Assembly: GCA_031763025.1 (NCBI GenBank)
Contig: JASSKH010000050.1
Span: forward strand, 1,240,001 to 1,304,000
Length of the DNA: 64,000 nt
Direction of reading: 5' to 3'
DNA from: Macrocystis pyrifera
Lineage: Eukaryota > Sar > Phaeophyceae > Laminariales > Laminariaceae
Shown piece after piece: positions 24,485 to 37,069 of this stretch (positions are counted from its first letter, which is position 1; every line of letters starts with the position of its first letter). Made by a program: the position numbers and the translations under genes. The notes under the pieces were generated by a model, which had not been told where the DNA came from, did no database searches, and worked only from the letters and a program-made list of their open reading frames with translations.

Positions 24485-24615
24485 ATCCGGGACACTGACG
24501 GAGTTCGAACTAGAGTCCAATAATGGTTTGGAAGACAGGCTTTCAGATTTGTCAATGGAGTCGACCAAGCACCTCCAGGTCGTAGGTTTAGTTAACTAGG
24601 CCACATGGGCGCGCA
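24485..24615 (-). other. tRNA-like relic
   Basis: On the minus strand an A-box-like TGGCCTAGTTAAC is followed about 90 nt later by a B-box-like TAGTTCGAACTCC. The acceptor and T stems do not pair well. It lies in an intron of the GT23-like copy 1 and may be a SINE fragment. Confidence 0.3.
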
Positions 24616-27419
24616 CAGTAACGAAACGTCTAGTCGCCTGTTCGAAGCATCTCCCCAGTGTCAACTGGAATCTCTAATTTGGAACTAGATTCTGTCTTAG
24701 TCCATCCATTCGTCTGTTCGATGATTATATGTTTTATATCAGGTATATAATCCTACCCCTGCTCCCCGCTCAAACAAACCCTGTTTGTGGCGCGAGGGAC
24801 ATCGATAGCTGACACAGCCCTCAGCGGCCTGCACAACCCACCCAACACCCTGATTAGTGTGAACGACCTAATTATTTCCTGTTCCATGTTACCGATACAT
24901 CACTGAGACTGTTGACCGTCTCGTTTCTTAATCGAGTTGCTACGGCTTACGCCGGTGTCTCGAACTCAATCTGGAGTCAACTCACATAACATTTTACGGG
25001 AGTATGTCTGATGTGTTTGGCCCACGGTAACGACCACCGCCAAGTCTCAGTTTCTCGGGAGCCCGTTTTCACCTACCCTCTAATATACTTATATATATAG
25101 AGCGCTATCGTTTTCCTTTGAATTTAAGCGCAAGAAATAACTGGTCTGACCACCTGGACCAACTATGTCTTCACAGCATTACAACACACAGACGACCCGC
25201 GCCCGCATTGCTGTGGGGCGACAAGACTCTTTAGCTTAAAACGTACACATTCTAGCAGCCGGCGCCTTCAATTTGAACGTCTCGGGCTTCACGTGTGTAC
25301 TACAATGGATTCTCGGGCGCCTTTTGCGTTGAATGTTTTAAATGTTTTAAACGTGACATAGTGTGAATACCAGGTACACTGTAGTAATATCGTTTCGCCT
25401 ATTTCAATAAAACTAAAGGCTACACATTGGAGAACAGGACACGAATGCGTTGCATTCCGAGGCATTTCACACTCCGATGCAGCCCGCCACAGGCATAGGG
25501 CACACCACACGGTCAGCATCCCATTTCACCAACCGGCGGGAAGCGATGCCAATGCGCGCGGTCTCAGAACGACAAACTCAAGAAAGCTTGGCACTCACCG
25601 CTTTAGCTACTCGTTGCTTGATGTATAACCCCTGGAAAGTTTCGAAAAGGTCGGCTTTCCGAATCACGTCCAGTGATTGCGAGATCCTGTCCGCTTCTTG
25701 CTGATCCTCGCCTGAACCTCCTGCCGAAATCAGGTGCCGCTTCCACATCTGCGTCAAAACAATACGTTGTTTTGACGATACAAGGAAGGGTCAAACTTCC
25801 TTGGGGTCGACCTAACTGGTCTTGCAATAGTTGAATCAACAACACACAGCGCCCCCCGGCCAGATTATCACCGTGTCTGAGTGAAAATACAAGTAGCGGG
25901 CAATAACGTTCAAGGCTGACCTCGGTTGAGTTGAAAGTGCACACGTGCGGCATGCTGCTGAACAGGCAGCTCCATCCATGTGACGCCAGACCCCCACTCT
26001 CCTGGGAGCATTCCAGCTCTGGTAGCTGGGTGCTGTCCACCTTCACGGCGAGGTCGCTCCACCCTTCCACTACGAGGCCGTACACCCAGGAATTTAGCAG
26101 GTCCGGTTTCAACGGAAACATCGGCAGCAAGTGGCATGGTTACATTGAATCCTTAGGGAAGGAACGACTTGGTACAGTAACAGGTATTTCGTACGAGTAT
26201 GCACTCGATCATCTTCGACCGACTTTTCGTGCTCTGCCCAGGGTGTCTGCCCACCCGTGCAGCATCTGACCTCGAACGCAGCAAGCTCAAACAAATAATC
26301 GTAAGGTACGTAGGGTGTTGGGGGTGTCAATTCCGGTGCGAAATACTCGGATTCAGACGGAACGTATCGAGGTGGTGGCATTCGGATGTAGGGATACGGA
26401 TTCTAGTGGTCAATGCTTGTATATTGTGGAGTCCCAATGGCCATGGGATGTTCAGTAGCGGGATGTTGGACTGTCGATATTTCCACGGAGTTTCATGTCC
26501 GCCCCGATGCTTACTGTATGGACTTTCTTGGGACTATTTATAGGTGTCTTCGGTGTAGTTTTATCTGAGTTTTCTATCCCTCTGCTTGTGTTGGACCTTT
26601 TCGGGACTGGATTCTTCGATGTGGTTTATAAGAGTGTGTCCCCATCTGCTGGTGTTGTCACGGGGTCGTACGTTAAGATATATATTACCAGGGATATGAT
26701 TGGTTTATATCGGTCTTGCAAGCCTCTGCGCCTCTCCTCCGCTCGCACCAATAAAATATAAATAATATAATTTAATTTGACTTGTCCACGCGTTAAGGTG
26801 GGAGCGACTGGTATGTATCAGGTCAAGTTGCCCCGAACAAAAAATAATAAAAAGAAATCCGCTCTTAACCGGAAAAATTCGACCAAAATATACACGACCT
26901 TCTATTCTCCAGGCCCGGTCGTTTCTGTACCTAACCTTTGTGAGTATATGTTTGGTATCATTCATGTTTTAAAGTATGCAATGTAGGACTTGACTCGACG
27001 TCCATTTCGCGCGTCTGCTACTTACCAATACGAGTGAGCGCGCATTCTGGTGATAACGTCAGGGGGGGCGATTCAAAGTCTCTGCCGTGCTGGACTTGCG
27101 CCAGAAATGATAGAAGTACAACAATAAACATAGTATAGACAACTCGGGGTGATGTGCTGAATACCAGACTTACTCGTGTAATATGTTTGTACGTTTTTAG
27201 CTTCCCTCCACTGCTCCCCGGCCGGGCTGGCATTTGGGCCTGCGGTTTCCCCCACACGTGCCAGCGCTCCGGAGAGGCGTTCTACGATAGAGGTTCACCC
27301 TATTTTTTCTAAGGCTCCTCACTTGAGGAGCTCCATACCTCACCCTAAAACTGATTTCAGCAAAAATCAAATAGCATCCCGATGAACACAATTCCATGGC
27401 CCAAGTATAGCAACTATTA

Positions 27420-27518
27420 CGGGGGTCCATAGTTAACAGGACCTATGGTATACATAAAAACCTATATATGTAGGTATTCTTACTAACAATATTTGGTCCT
27501 TTAAACTATGGACCCCCG
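27420..27518 (-). mobile_element. 99-bp MITE, copy 2
   Basis: This is the same family as 1353-1451, inserted in the opposite orientation (core TTACTAACAATATTTGGTCC on the plus strand). It runs CGGGGGTCCATAG to CTATGGACCCCCG with TA on both sides (27418-27419, 27519-27520). It lies in the first intron of the GT23-like copy 1. No counterpart is present at the matching place in copy 2. Confidence 0.8.
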
Positions 27519-27788
27519 TAACGTCATTTTTCGAAACAAGATTGGCATTCCGACGATTCTGGGTTAAGGATCCCCGTCATTCAGAAAATATATTAGCAAA
27601 AATGTGCTACCTCTATCGTCATAGAATGCGTTCGGAGGAGTGTGGCGCCGACCTTTTTCGCGAGCTGAATTGGCACGCGGGCGTGGCCGAGCCAATCGAT
27701 GGTGACGACCAACAACACAGCGGACGTTTTCCTCGCGGAATTTTCTCCGCGACAGTATTACTTGTATAGTTGGCCGGAACCCCCTACC

Positions 27789-27925
27789 TGCACAAGGTGG
27801 GCGTAAAATAAACATTGGACCATGTAGCACGCCAAAAGGTGTATCGGATTGTGGGGTTGTCGACATCTTGTGGGGTTGCTACAATGTTTAACGTCTTCAC
27901 AAGGGTTTTACGCCCACATGGTGGA
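27789..27925. mobile_element. ~135-bp palindromic MITE-like element
   Basis: The ends CACAAGGTGGGCGTAAAA and TTTTACGCCCACATGGTG form an imperfect inverted repeat. Further in, AAACATTG and CAATGTTT also pair. There is no coding sequence and no second copy in the window, and the target duplication is unclear. Confidence 0.45.
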
Positions 27926-29374
27926 AAGGGGGGGTCCCGGCTAGCTGTGTGCGCGGCAACAGTGTCGTGTGAACGTCGCGGAAAGCATGGAGCTGGTGGT
28001 GGGAGGAGAAGAGAGACTGGGCTCACGCTAGTAAACACCGACGTTCACAAGGAGATGAGCGTCGGAGAGCGTTAGGACTTCTAACCCCAACGGATTAAAA
28101 TGTTTGACATGAACGGGGCTGAGCGACGCAAGATGGAGCGGAGTAAATAACAAGTTAGGAGAAAGGGGAAGCTATGCCGGAGGACACGGAGGGTAGCACG
28201 CGAGGTACGCGCAGGTGCGAGGGCTAGGATCAGAGCTAAGGAAGTCATCCTGGGTGCGGAAAGCATCCGCACGTTTTACTTATTATTTAGAGCTGCATAG
28301 GTCACTGTCAGGTTACCCTCAAGGTATGCCAGGTGTTCAGCTGTGGCGTTTATAGGGCTCTACGAGGCTAGGCATTATTTTCACGTCTGCCGGGTACACT
28401 GTATTTTGCTCTGAGATGGCACATGGCAAGCATGATTTGAACGATGCCCAGACCCATGGAATAGGACCCGATGTTAGAAAGTCCATCGTGGGAGGGGGGG
28501 ATAAAGGTGGCCTTTTGTTGGAGTGTATCAGCGTCAGGCTGGTTAACCGTCGCGTTAACTTCAGGGCACATTGACTGGTGTTTCATTTGTCGTGACCCGT
28601 CGCCGAGCTCACGCCCCCTACCCCCATTGCTACCGTCGATGGCATGGCCGCGACGCTGGATCAGACGTACTGTCTTTGGTGTTAGCGAGGAACGTAACGC
28701 TGCGTAGAAAGCGCAAGACGGGGCCGAGGGGTGGGTTTGTAACTCGAGAGGCGAACATGGAGATTGACGAAAAATGGCAGGGGGAGGGAGACGTGATGAA
28801 ACGGTTTAATGACCTCCCGAACGATCGTTGTGCGCAAAACCTTTTAGAGGCTCCCACCAAGCAGGTCACATCAGCTGTGCAGATATTCGGGGAGTTGGTC
28901 GGGGGTAGAGGCGAGATCCGGTTACAGGAGAATGAGTGGATGAGGTGCCTACAGAGCGACCTGCAGGAGTCGCCCAATGGACGGCCATCATGGGTGTTTC
29001 AGATTGCTACAGAGCGAATATTACCGAATGCTATGAAAATCGAGGCATTGAGAGTTTCAGCCAGCGACTCCCACAACTACAGTATACTCACTGTTTATGT
29101 TGCTGCCGAAGCCGGCCGGTCTCCACGTGTAAAGCCCCCTCCCGAGTTCACATCCCAGCTTGTCTACAGAGTACTGCTCCACCCACTGCGGGGAGAACAC
29201 CTCAGCTTCAACCTTCAAGTCTACCGTCGGCTGCGCCTCTCCAGCGCTGTTCTTACCTCTTCCCCCTAACATACCGAACACCTGAAGAAAAGTGAGTGCC
29301 CCCACTAGGCCCTGCCGTGGCTGACTAAACATGCTCGCAACGTTGTAGCTCCCGAGTTTGTCAGTGTCGGCCAA

Positions 29375-30590
29375 CGTGTGTCCGTATCGTCTGCGCTTTC
29401 ACGAACAAAAACATCCAGGTATATCGGAAAGGGGTGCATTGCTCGGGTCGATTTGCGCAACAAAATACGGGACACCAGTGTGAGGACGAGGAACAGCAAG
29501 AGTAAGGAGCTAACTGAACGACATATTATAAACAAAAAAACATGCCCAAATACGTCCTGAAAACGTTACAACACAAGTGAAGTTGGACACTAATTGCTTG
29601 TTGGAAGCCCTGAAGGAAGATATTACGTTTTGGTGGCGGCCTAACTCCTGGGGTTTGAGAGTGTTCGAAGCTGACGAGCGATTGCTTCGACCTCACGTTC
29701 TAGTGCAGTCCGATTGATGTCCCATAACTACTCTGTTCGAAATATTGACCGATCTCCAGTACGTGCGTAATGTGCGTAGGACAAGCGGGCTGGAGAGAGA
29801 TGAACTATACACGGTGTACGACAACGGGGGACCTGCCGTCGGAAAAGAGTGGCCTGAAAAAAACTCGCCTTCAAGTCCCTTTGTCCGAACCCTACTGGGG
29901 GTACTGAAGGGGCGAGTTGTGTGTAGCGATCCCACAATGCTGTCTTGATGGGCGTTTGTTTATTTTGATGGCCCTTCGTCTTGCCCGGTACGTCTGGCTC
30001 TACTTCGTTCTATTGCTCGTGGGCGACGTCTGGTCGTAATCGAGCACGGAGGTGCCGTCGTAGCCACCCCAGGTTTGTCTCCGCAGGACGTGTGGAAAGC
30101 AGGATAGCGGGAGAATGCACTGTAACAGGTGGTTCAATGGTCAAGAGCGTCGTTGACCGTATCCCACACGAATTTGCACCGCGTGAACGCGCTCTTCGTA
30201 GAACAACACACTGTTTCTGGGCGTTGATAAGTCAGAGAACATCGCACGCGTCGGAGTACCGGAAGATCTACGGCAAGGGGGGGAATTTGACGAAGGGGCT
30301 TGTTTACGGGGGGCAGAGCGGTAGGAGATTTGAGCATCCGCTGGCTGGGGTATAATATGTGTCGGGCGGCCAGCGAAGAGGGCGAGCGATCCAGTATTCG
30401 TTACTCTTGATGGATGACATCATTTCGGTAGAGATACAGCGGGGAGAGGAACGGATGCGGTGGTTGGGAGGCGTTTTGATCGTTGTCATCAATCCGGTTT
30501 CAGTCTGTTAATGGGGGCAGGAAGGGCCAATGATATCGGATATCGATAAGGTAATGGGGTGGGCACCGCAGCTGGATATGTAGGGGCACG
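29375..30590. other. no supported gene
   Basis: A 124-codon plus-strand frame at 29981-30355 (ending KGGNLTKGLVYGGQSGRRFEHPL) is the only longer one. It has no recognised motif, splice evidence or repeat partner. The rest is short ORFs. Confidence 0.25.
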
Positions 30591-30595
30591 ACACT

Positions 30596-30715
30596 ACCAT
30601 CAATACCATCAGTACTATTAATACTATTAATACTATTAGTACTATTAGTACTATTAGTACTATTAACACTATCATTACTATTAATAATATTAATACTGTT
30701 ATTAATAGTATTTAT
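30596..30715. repeat. microsatellite, (TACTATTAA/G)n
   Basis: Imperfect 9-mers of TACTATTAA, TACTATTAG and related forms repeat about a dozen times. On the minus strand this gives an Asn-Ser-Thr repeat with no function implied. Confidence 0.9.
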
Positions 30716-31593
30716 TACGGATTGCACCCAAATACAGCAGTCGTTAGATACTCTAGTCACTGCTGCATAGGAGTATAGTGATCTGTTCCGTAGGACAGTT
30801 TTCATGTGATACAATACCGGCAGGCGACAGCAGGTATCGAACTCTTTTATGTACTTGGACACACCGTACAACATAGCAAAATAAGTTTCAACAGCAGTAG
30901 CATCGTGGATCTACAGAACAGCAGTACACGTAGTGCGTACGAGGGTACTCGTAGGCATGGAAAATATATCTTTGGCATCTACAGGAGCTACAGCAGCCCA
31001 TGTAGCACGTGCGCACTGGTAAATAATGGGTTATATATCTTCAGTATCCGGGACCAGTAGGATGGTAGTAGTAAAGGATGAAGCAACAACAGCGTAGGCT
31101 ACACGGGGTCATGAGTACGTACCCTAGGAAATATTGGTCGTTGCAGTTAAAACTAGGGGTCTCTCCTTTTGTTTTTTAGCTTTGAACAAATTATAAGGAT
31201 CGCCCTTTGTTTCGAGCTCCGCGCACCGCTCCCCTTAGAGCTCACTCTATTTTAGCTCACGATATTGAGCAAACCAATCCATATTGTGCGTCTTGGGGTC
31301 ACTACACCATCTCGTCATTCTTCTCGTCTACTGAAGCTTCTCGTACAAGTTCACCTAGTCGTTAATGCGGTTACCTCAAACATCGACGGCGCATTGACCG
31401 GCCATCGGCAACCGAGTCTAGGCGTACACATCAGCTACGAGCTGGTACATACGTCAATCGTCATAACCTGTAGTTCAATTATTTATATTAGTCGTACTAT
31501 TTTTTTGACGGACGCTTGCTACTATACGGGCAGGACATTATGGGCGTTTTTTTTTCTGGCTCAAGTGGCGGAGCTCCTCAACCGAGGAACTAT

Positions 31594-31652
31594 ACCGGGC
31601 ATTATAGGCATCATAGGCATTATTGGCATTGTAGGTATTATAGGCCTTTTAG
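31594..31652. repeat. 9-bp minisatellite, (GGCATTATA)n
   Basis: About six units of GGCATTATA, GGCATCATA and GGCATTGTA. They encode an Ile-Gly run on the plus strand that should not be read as a membrane protein. Confidence 0.8.
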
Positions 31653-31696
31653 CTATCCCATTTGTGTTGCAAAATAGTTTTCGTTTGCACCTATTA

Positions 31697-31795
31697 CGGA
31701 GGGTCGAAAATAGGACCTACGGTACACAAAAAACTATATATTTACCTATTTTTACTAACAATATTTGGGCCTGTTTACTACTGCATGGTCTCCCT
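31697..31795 (-). mobile_element. 99-bp MITE, copy 3 (diverged)
   Basis: Flanked by TA at 31695-31696 and 31796-31797. The left end CGGAGGGTC and right end GGTCTCCCT are degraded, but the core TTTTTACTAACAATATTTGG and the length of exactly 99 bp match the family. Confidence 0.7.
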
Positions 31796-31799
31796 TAAT

Positions 31800-34029
31800 A
31801 GGCCATGGGAATGTTCATCGGGTTTTGTTAGCCTACGTACATAATGATCAATAGTCTAGGTACCTATTTACTATAGAAAAGTCACTTTTGGGGGCACTCT
31901 TATTTTATACCGTAACACGCTTCTACAGTAGTACTGTAATAGGGTACTTAGGTACTACGGTACTGCAACTTAACATACCACCGTACACTCGTAGAGTATA
32001 CCGTTTGTGTATCGCGAGGTTAGCGATGGCAAGCCGGACTACTGCAGTACCCATCGCGGCAACAGAGGCAATATCGACAATAGCGGAACTAGCGACTGTA
32101 GGGAGCGCCCAGGTGGGTTTGGTACCCTAACAGTGTCCACGTTATCGTGAGTGGTAGCCCGCCGTATTTACATGTCGTGGCATTACCTCGGCTCGCAGTC
32201 TTACCAGGTTCGGCGGAGAGGACATATTCTAGTTTGCTTCCGTATGCCGTGCAAGCCGCAACGGCAGGCCGAACTGTTGTACCCACCGCGGTAGTAGGCG
32301 CCGCAGACAACCCTGAGGCGGGTCTGACGAGCTCGAGCAGCACTGACGGTGATTTTTGACGATAAAAGGATCAAGCCGAACGGGCGCTCTCGTCGGGCCA
32401 GCAAAAGCCTCTCTATGGTATGATGAATTGCACAGAGTGTCGATGCTGGTGAGAGGAATAAATATGGGTGAACACTCTGTGTTCTGCTTCTCTCTCGCTG
32501 TTACAGTGAAATCTACCTCGTGCGGTAATACATATATATCGTACGGTAACGAATATTCGTAGGCAAGTTACCTCAGTCACACGTACGGTAACCTCCAATC
32601 GTACTCACGTTACCCTCGTCAACATATCACGTGGTGGAATGCCGTTCCGAAGGTATATCCTGTTTCACCCTACACTATAGGCCAGCCAATAAGAAAGTGC
32701 CCAATAAGAACGTAAGCTCACTTTTTGAAGAACGCAATGAGAAGTGGGTTAAAAACGGGTCAGTGGTGGACTCCGTACTAAATCCTGTATAATAGCCTAT
32801 GCTCAAGGTTGCTTGAAGATGGCGCCCCAAATCAGAATCTCAGGCTTGCCCAGATTAGGTGTTTCTTGTTGGCGGGCCCATACTTCTAGTAGCTTTTTAC
32901 ATCTATTATATGATCTCGTACGTACGATAACCTAGTCAGTATTATGCATACCCAACATCCACTGGGATCTTCTCAAGTACCACGGCGTAGTCTGCATACC
33001 TAACATTGAAATGTTCTGAAGTACCATAGCGTGTACGTAGTCAGAGTAATCGGCATCCACCGGTGAATAGTGGATCTCTCGAGGATCCTACTCTTTAATG
33101 TCCCGCGTTGTCACGGTTAATAACCCACTTCATATAGTTTGGTGGCGCATGTGCCACGGTACACAGAAACCTCACGTGCTACCCGTGGCAATTTAGTCGT
33201 CTCCCAATGCAAAACATGACTTCCAAGCTTCCAATATTATTTTCGATGGGTACCCGTCATTTTAGGGCGGCGCACTGGCACAGTAGTAATATACAGATTG
33301 ACCCGGCCAGTATATTCACCAGTAGTTTAATCTAACTTTCAGTAGTTCCTAATAACACGCCACATGATAGTACGGAAACCACCAACTAAACGTGTCTCGA
33401 GAGGATTATAGATCGAAAGGCTCTTCGCCACCCCCCCGGCTGTCGGGCTTTTCACGCGCTCTGCTCCTTCCTTCCGCTTTATTAAGGTTTGGTCTCTTTG
33501 TCTGCCTTGAGTACCTGGTACCTGATACCGGCTACGTTTTATCGTTCCCTTGATAGATATTTTCTGTTTTTTGTTCGTATTCGTTTTTCTTTGTCTGTGC
33601 CTTCTTGTGTTTTGTTTGCTGATGTGAGCCTATTACCCGGTGCCTCAAGGGTAAGGAGCGATGGAGAAATACTTACATGTTACACATGGATCAAAGCGAC
33701 GTATCATGTACCTGCGAGAAAACCAACAGCATGCCGACCGTCACATCATCGGCGCACGTTGCATGCATTTTTTTTTGAATTTTTTCTTGTTTGTTTCATC
33801 TGCGATGACCGCAACCGCCCGCAGTCAATGCAGGATAGCGCCCTACCTGTAGTGGGAAGTTAAACGAAAACGCGTATTATTGTTTTGGGCTCCGGCATCG
33901 CCTCCATCGGGCCCCTCACCAGCCGGAAGTGGCCAACTGGCCGAGCTACGCTCGACGTTGCTCGCTTGGCCCGGCCAGAATATACTGCTGCAATCTAGTA
34001 TATCAGGTACTGATTATTACAATTATTCC
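31800..34029. other. no supported gene
   Basis: Short ORFs only. At 33511 there is a GTACCTGGTACC palindrome. Some T-rich sequence precedes 33600, but no exon can be argued for. Confidence 0.3.
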
Positions 34030-34215
34030 TACCATCAGACAATGTGTAGCATGAGCTTCAACATGGATCACTCAAAATCACCCCGAAAAAGAAGAAAACC
34101 ACTGAAACATAAAGAGCATTATGCCTAAATCCCAACTCCCTTCTGTGCCTGCTTCCGACTTGAGCTCTATCTACCCCATTTGCTGTTCTTGCTCCTTCCT
34201 TCTCACTATAAACTC
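34030..34215 (+). repeat. partial third copy of the inverted-duplication unit
   Basis: CAATGTGTAGCATGAGCTTCAACAT, the CCCGAAAA(C/A)GAA block, CTCCCTTCTGTGC and TTGCTCCTTCCTTCTCA follow each other in the same order as at 16170-16360. Only the distal part of the unit is present. Confidence 0.6.
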
Positions 34216-35248
34216 TTGTTTTAGTTTCTAAATATTATATCGTATCCAAGCTCCATCTCCACGCCAGTGTGGGTCTGTCATCGCCCCCCCCCCCATGTTC
34301 CTTTTTCCTTCTTGCTTCCTGGGGGCTCCTAAGCTGGGGCTTGAAGCGCGACACCCTCTTCGAAATGGCGACCTGTCTGCGTAGTCACCGGGATAATTTG
34401 CAGCAGGAGTACTTACACCATCCCTTTCCTTGCCATCGGTTCTCCCCCCCCACGACATTATTGTAGCTGGTGATTGATGAAGTTTCTGCCTTTTACCCCG
34501 AGGTGCCCAAAATATTTCCCGGTTAATTTTGACAACATTATCGCTACCGACGGAGCCAACCAGTGCCCACTCCTAATGTTTTTCTAGGCATCACTCCTGT
34601 GTGAAGATACAGGCAGAGTCCCAGGACGATTTATAAAACGCCTGGGCGCCGAGTTGCAACCCCGAATTTACATTGTCTAACAAACTCCACGATCTCGTGT
34701 GTGGAAGCTAGATACCTTGGTTGCCACCAGAAAGCAAACTCACTGCTGCTGTGTTTGTATGATAGCAGTACTGTACCAGTTCGGCGAAGAGTCATGCCAC
34801 GAAGACGGAGTATCAACTTTTGCTCTGGTTCCTGACACAGGCAGGTTTCCCGAGGTTCCTGGCGCGAAAAGCTCTATGATGCAACACCCGAAAACGGCTT
34901 TAATACGAGGTGTACGCTCAAGTGGTCGAGCAACCCCGTGGCCTTCTGTAGCTTTATATCCAAACTACTATAAGTGCAGAAGCCAACGATGCTACCGGTT
35001 TAATAGGTGGTCACTCAGATCAGAAGCCCCACCAGTGACAAGCTTTTTCCTTGCAAGGTAAAGGGGCCACCCGTGTCGCAGCACCCATCCGTTAGCGACT
35101 ACTGGTACCATAAGGCGCGCTCTTTCTAACTCAATACTCGTCTTGAAGAACTATATGGTGTATACTTTAACCTCACCCCGACTACAATCAATCCTAGGCA
35201 TATAGCTAAATAAAATAGTACGCAAGCTGGACTTGCGAATATATTGAG
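34216..35248. other. no supported gene
   Basis: The longest frame (34699-35061, 120 codons) has no recognised motif. There is a run of C at 34285-34293. Confidence 0.3.
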
Positions 35249-36900
35249 TACATTATGTGTGGAGAACGGGTGACGCCCCCCGGCGATGGAAAGATGCGAC
35301 CGTTAAGGTCCTTCATAAAACGAAAGATCGCCCTGATTTCAACAGCTACCGAGGGATTTCGCTTGTTGCCTAATGGGAAAATTATTGCCTGAAATAGTCG
35401 CGTCCTGCCTCAGCAACCACTGCTAAAATGAAGGTATATTCCTCGAGGAACAGTGCGGTGTTTGCCCAGCACGACCAACAGTCGACATGCTGTTCGTCGT
35501 TCGTCGACTGCAAGAACTCGGACGAGCTCGATAACCCCCTTGTACATGTGCTTCGTCGACCTGCAAAAACCATATGAGTCCGTCGACCGAGAGCTTTTGT
35601 GGGTGGTGCTCGCACGCTTCAGCGTGCCGCAGAAGATGCTAGCCGATATCTGCCAGTTCAACGAAGTCATGCAAGCTCGCGTGAGTACGGATGACGGTCA
35701 GCACTCGAAAAGGTTTGATGTTATTCAGGGACTTCGGCAAGGATGTGTGCTGTCGCCGCTTCTGTTCAACGCCGTCTGTGCTGCTGTGATACACGTCGTG
35801 CTGGTATGCTTCAGAGACATGATTCACCTCAAAGAGGACCTCGGAGAGGACGGGGCGAAGGTTGATCCACTAGCATGTGTACGGAGGACCGTATGGGGCA
35901 TGCTGTTAACTGACGACGCAGGCACTGTGTCTAAGTCGGTGGAAGGCCTTGCGAAGGTGATGACCGTCACCGTGATCGTTGTCGGAGCAGCCGGCCTCAC
36001 CGTATCCGAAACGAAAAACGGAGACCATACTGCTGCGAACACCGAATCAGGCACAACGTAATCGAAGCAACAGGGAAGGGGCACAGAAATACGATGCAGA
36101 TTTCGTACCTGGACGGTTTTGTCGTCGCACGCGCTAACCTTAAGTCAGAGATCAAACGACGGATCCGACTCGCAAGGGCATACTACAATTGGTCCCAACG
36201 GGAGCTGTACGATATGGACAATGCCGTGTTCACCCTAATGATGCGCATGGTAAAGGCTAGGGTGATCGATACCCTGCTGCACGGGTGTGTGACGTGGACC
36301 TTCGGCCAGGAGCACTTTGCTGAGCTCCGAACAGCACACCACGAACTCCTCCAACGGGCCATGCCGTCCAGCACAGACAACGCACCGACCACCTCATGTC
36401 GTACGCCAAGGCCCCCAAGAAGGCACAATACGAGAGCGTCGAGACGGCCATCCACCAACCCCGTCTCCTCCTCGTGGGGGCTGCACAGCTGAAGACCAGT
36501 GGGCGGCTGATCCGTCTGGTGATGTTTGGAACGATGGCTGGTGGGGACAACCCGGGACCAGGCCGATCAGAAAATAACTTGAGCCAAGGTCTAGCAGACG
36601 ATCTCAGGATTTTTGAAGACACTGAGGGGTCCACGCAAAGCCCCCCTTTGCTGCTCGGAGCAGACAGGGTGTTGTAGCCGAGGGCGGCTAAGAAGAGTGG
36701 CAAGTGGTATCGTGGGGTGGTCGAAGCGGTGGTCTGTTTTATGGCGAGGTGTCACAGGGGCGAGGCGGAGAGAAGTTTGTAACGCCACCCAGTCAAGACT
36801 CCAAGAACGGTGACAAGGGCAGGAGACAGCCGTACAGATACAGCTGTCGACGAATACAGAAACGAAATGATAGATAGATCGGGTGACAAGGTATCGACCC
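35249..36900 (+). pseudogene. non-LTR (LINE) retrotransposon pol fragment
   Basis: RT-domain blocks of a LINE follow each other in shifting frames: RRWKDATVKVLHKTKDRPDFNS and YRGISLVA (about 35280-35370), [18 protein letters not shown] (35485-35540), [20 protein letters not shown] (about 35545-35600), [14 protein letters not shown] (35728-35770), MLLTDDAG in place of the usual YADD motif (about 35900), and AAGLTVSE (about 35990). After a frame change come IKRRIRLARAYYN (36150), ELRTAHHELL (36320), FGTMAGGDNPGPGR (36525) and AKKSGKWYRGVVEA (36690). The 5' endonuclease region is absent (5' truncation, common for LINEs). At least five frame breaks or stops make it inactive. The 3' end is not sharply defined. 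Confidence 0.88.
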
Positions 36901-37069
36901 GACTAGCCCTTGAATCTTAGTTGTTTCGTGTTGAGTTGTTAAATGGGGTCGGGGTGGGACAGCGGCAGTACTGACACTTGACACCACTATTGACGAGAGT
37001 AGGAAGGAGATTGCAGAGGGTGTGACAAGGACCCCGAATCGGGTTTGTAGCCGAGACGTCGTTCGCTCG

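Larger units (their letters stand above)
21590..29374 (-). repeat. direct segmental duplication, copy 1 (GT23 locus)
   Basis: This ~7.8-kb segment recurs in the same orientation at about 45835-55550. Matches include exon blocks of the fucosyltransferase-like gene and 3' flanking blocks such as CGTTTCAGATACC, CCTGTTTTGGTGT(G/C)AAC, GTTTTGGTGTGCA and AAGCCAGAGTCA. The second copy is longer, largely because of a 1.7-kb hAT insertion. Confidence 0.8.
22825..29374 (-). pseudogene. GT23 alpha-1,6-fucosyltransferase-like gene, copy 1, disrupted
   Basis: Exons can be followed on the minus strand. E1 (29374-29092) has an N-terminal membrane-anchor-like stretch (LVGALTFLQVFGMLGG), ends in AGFGSNIN and has a perfect GTGAGT donor. 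E2 starts at about 26102 (LNSWVYGLVVEGW; GWSCLFSSMPHVC) and E3 covers about 25860-25600 (QMWKRHLISAG). E4 (about 24290-24100) holds the HIRRGE Arg pair, E5 (about 23850-23650) IKGIWVASND, and E6 (to 22825) ADVFVGTCSCNVGRL. This is the FUT8/NodZ order: acceptor pocket, donor-binding HxRR, (S/T)DD-like loop, TxSSxxxR. Family members add fucose to glycans in the Golgi. Breaks: the E2 acceptor AG is GG (26103-26104), and there are one-base deletions near 25785 and near 23715 relative to copy 2. The gene is therefore probably dead, although the catalytic Arg pair is kept. Confidence 0.75.

Noticed and set aside
28571-29269. 232-codon plus-strand ORF
   Set aside because: Its 3' third is the antisense of GT23 exon E1, and the rest has no motif, splice evidence or counterpart in the other GT23 copy.
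31594-31680. Membrane protein from an Ile-Gly-rich ORF
   Set aside because: The hydrophobic run is the 9-bp minisatellite translated.
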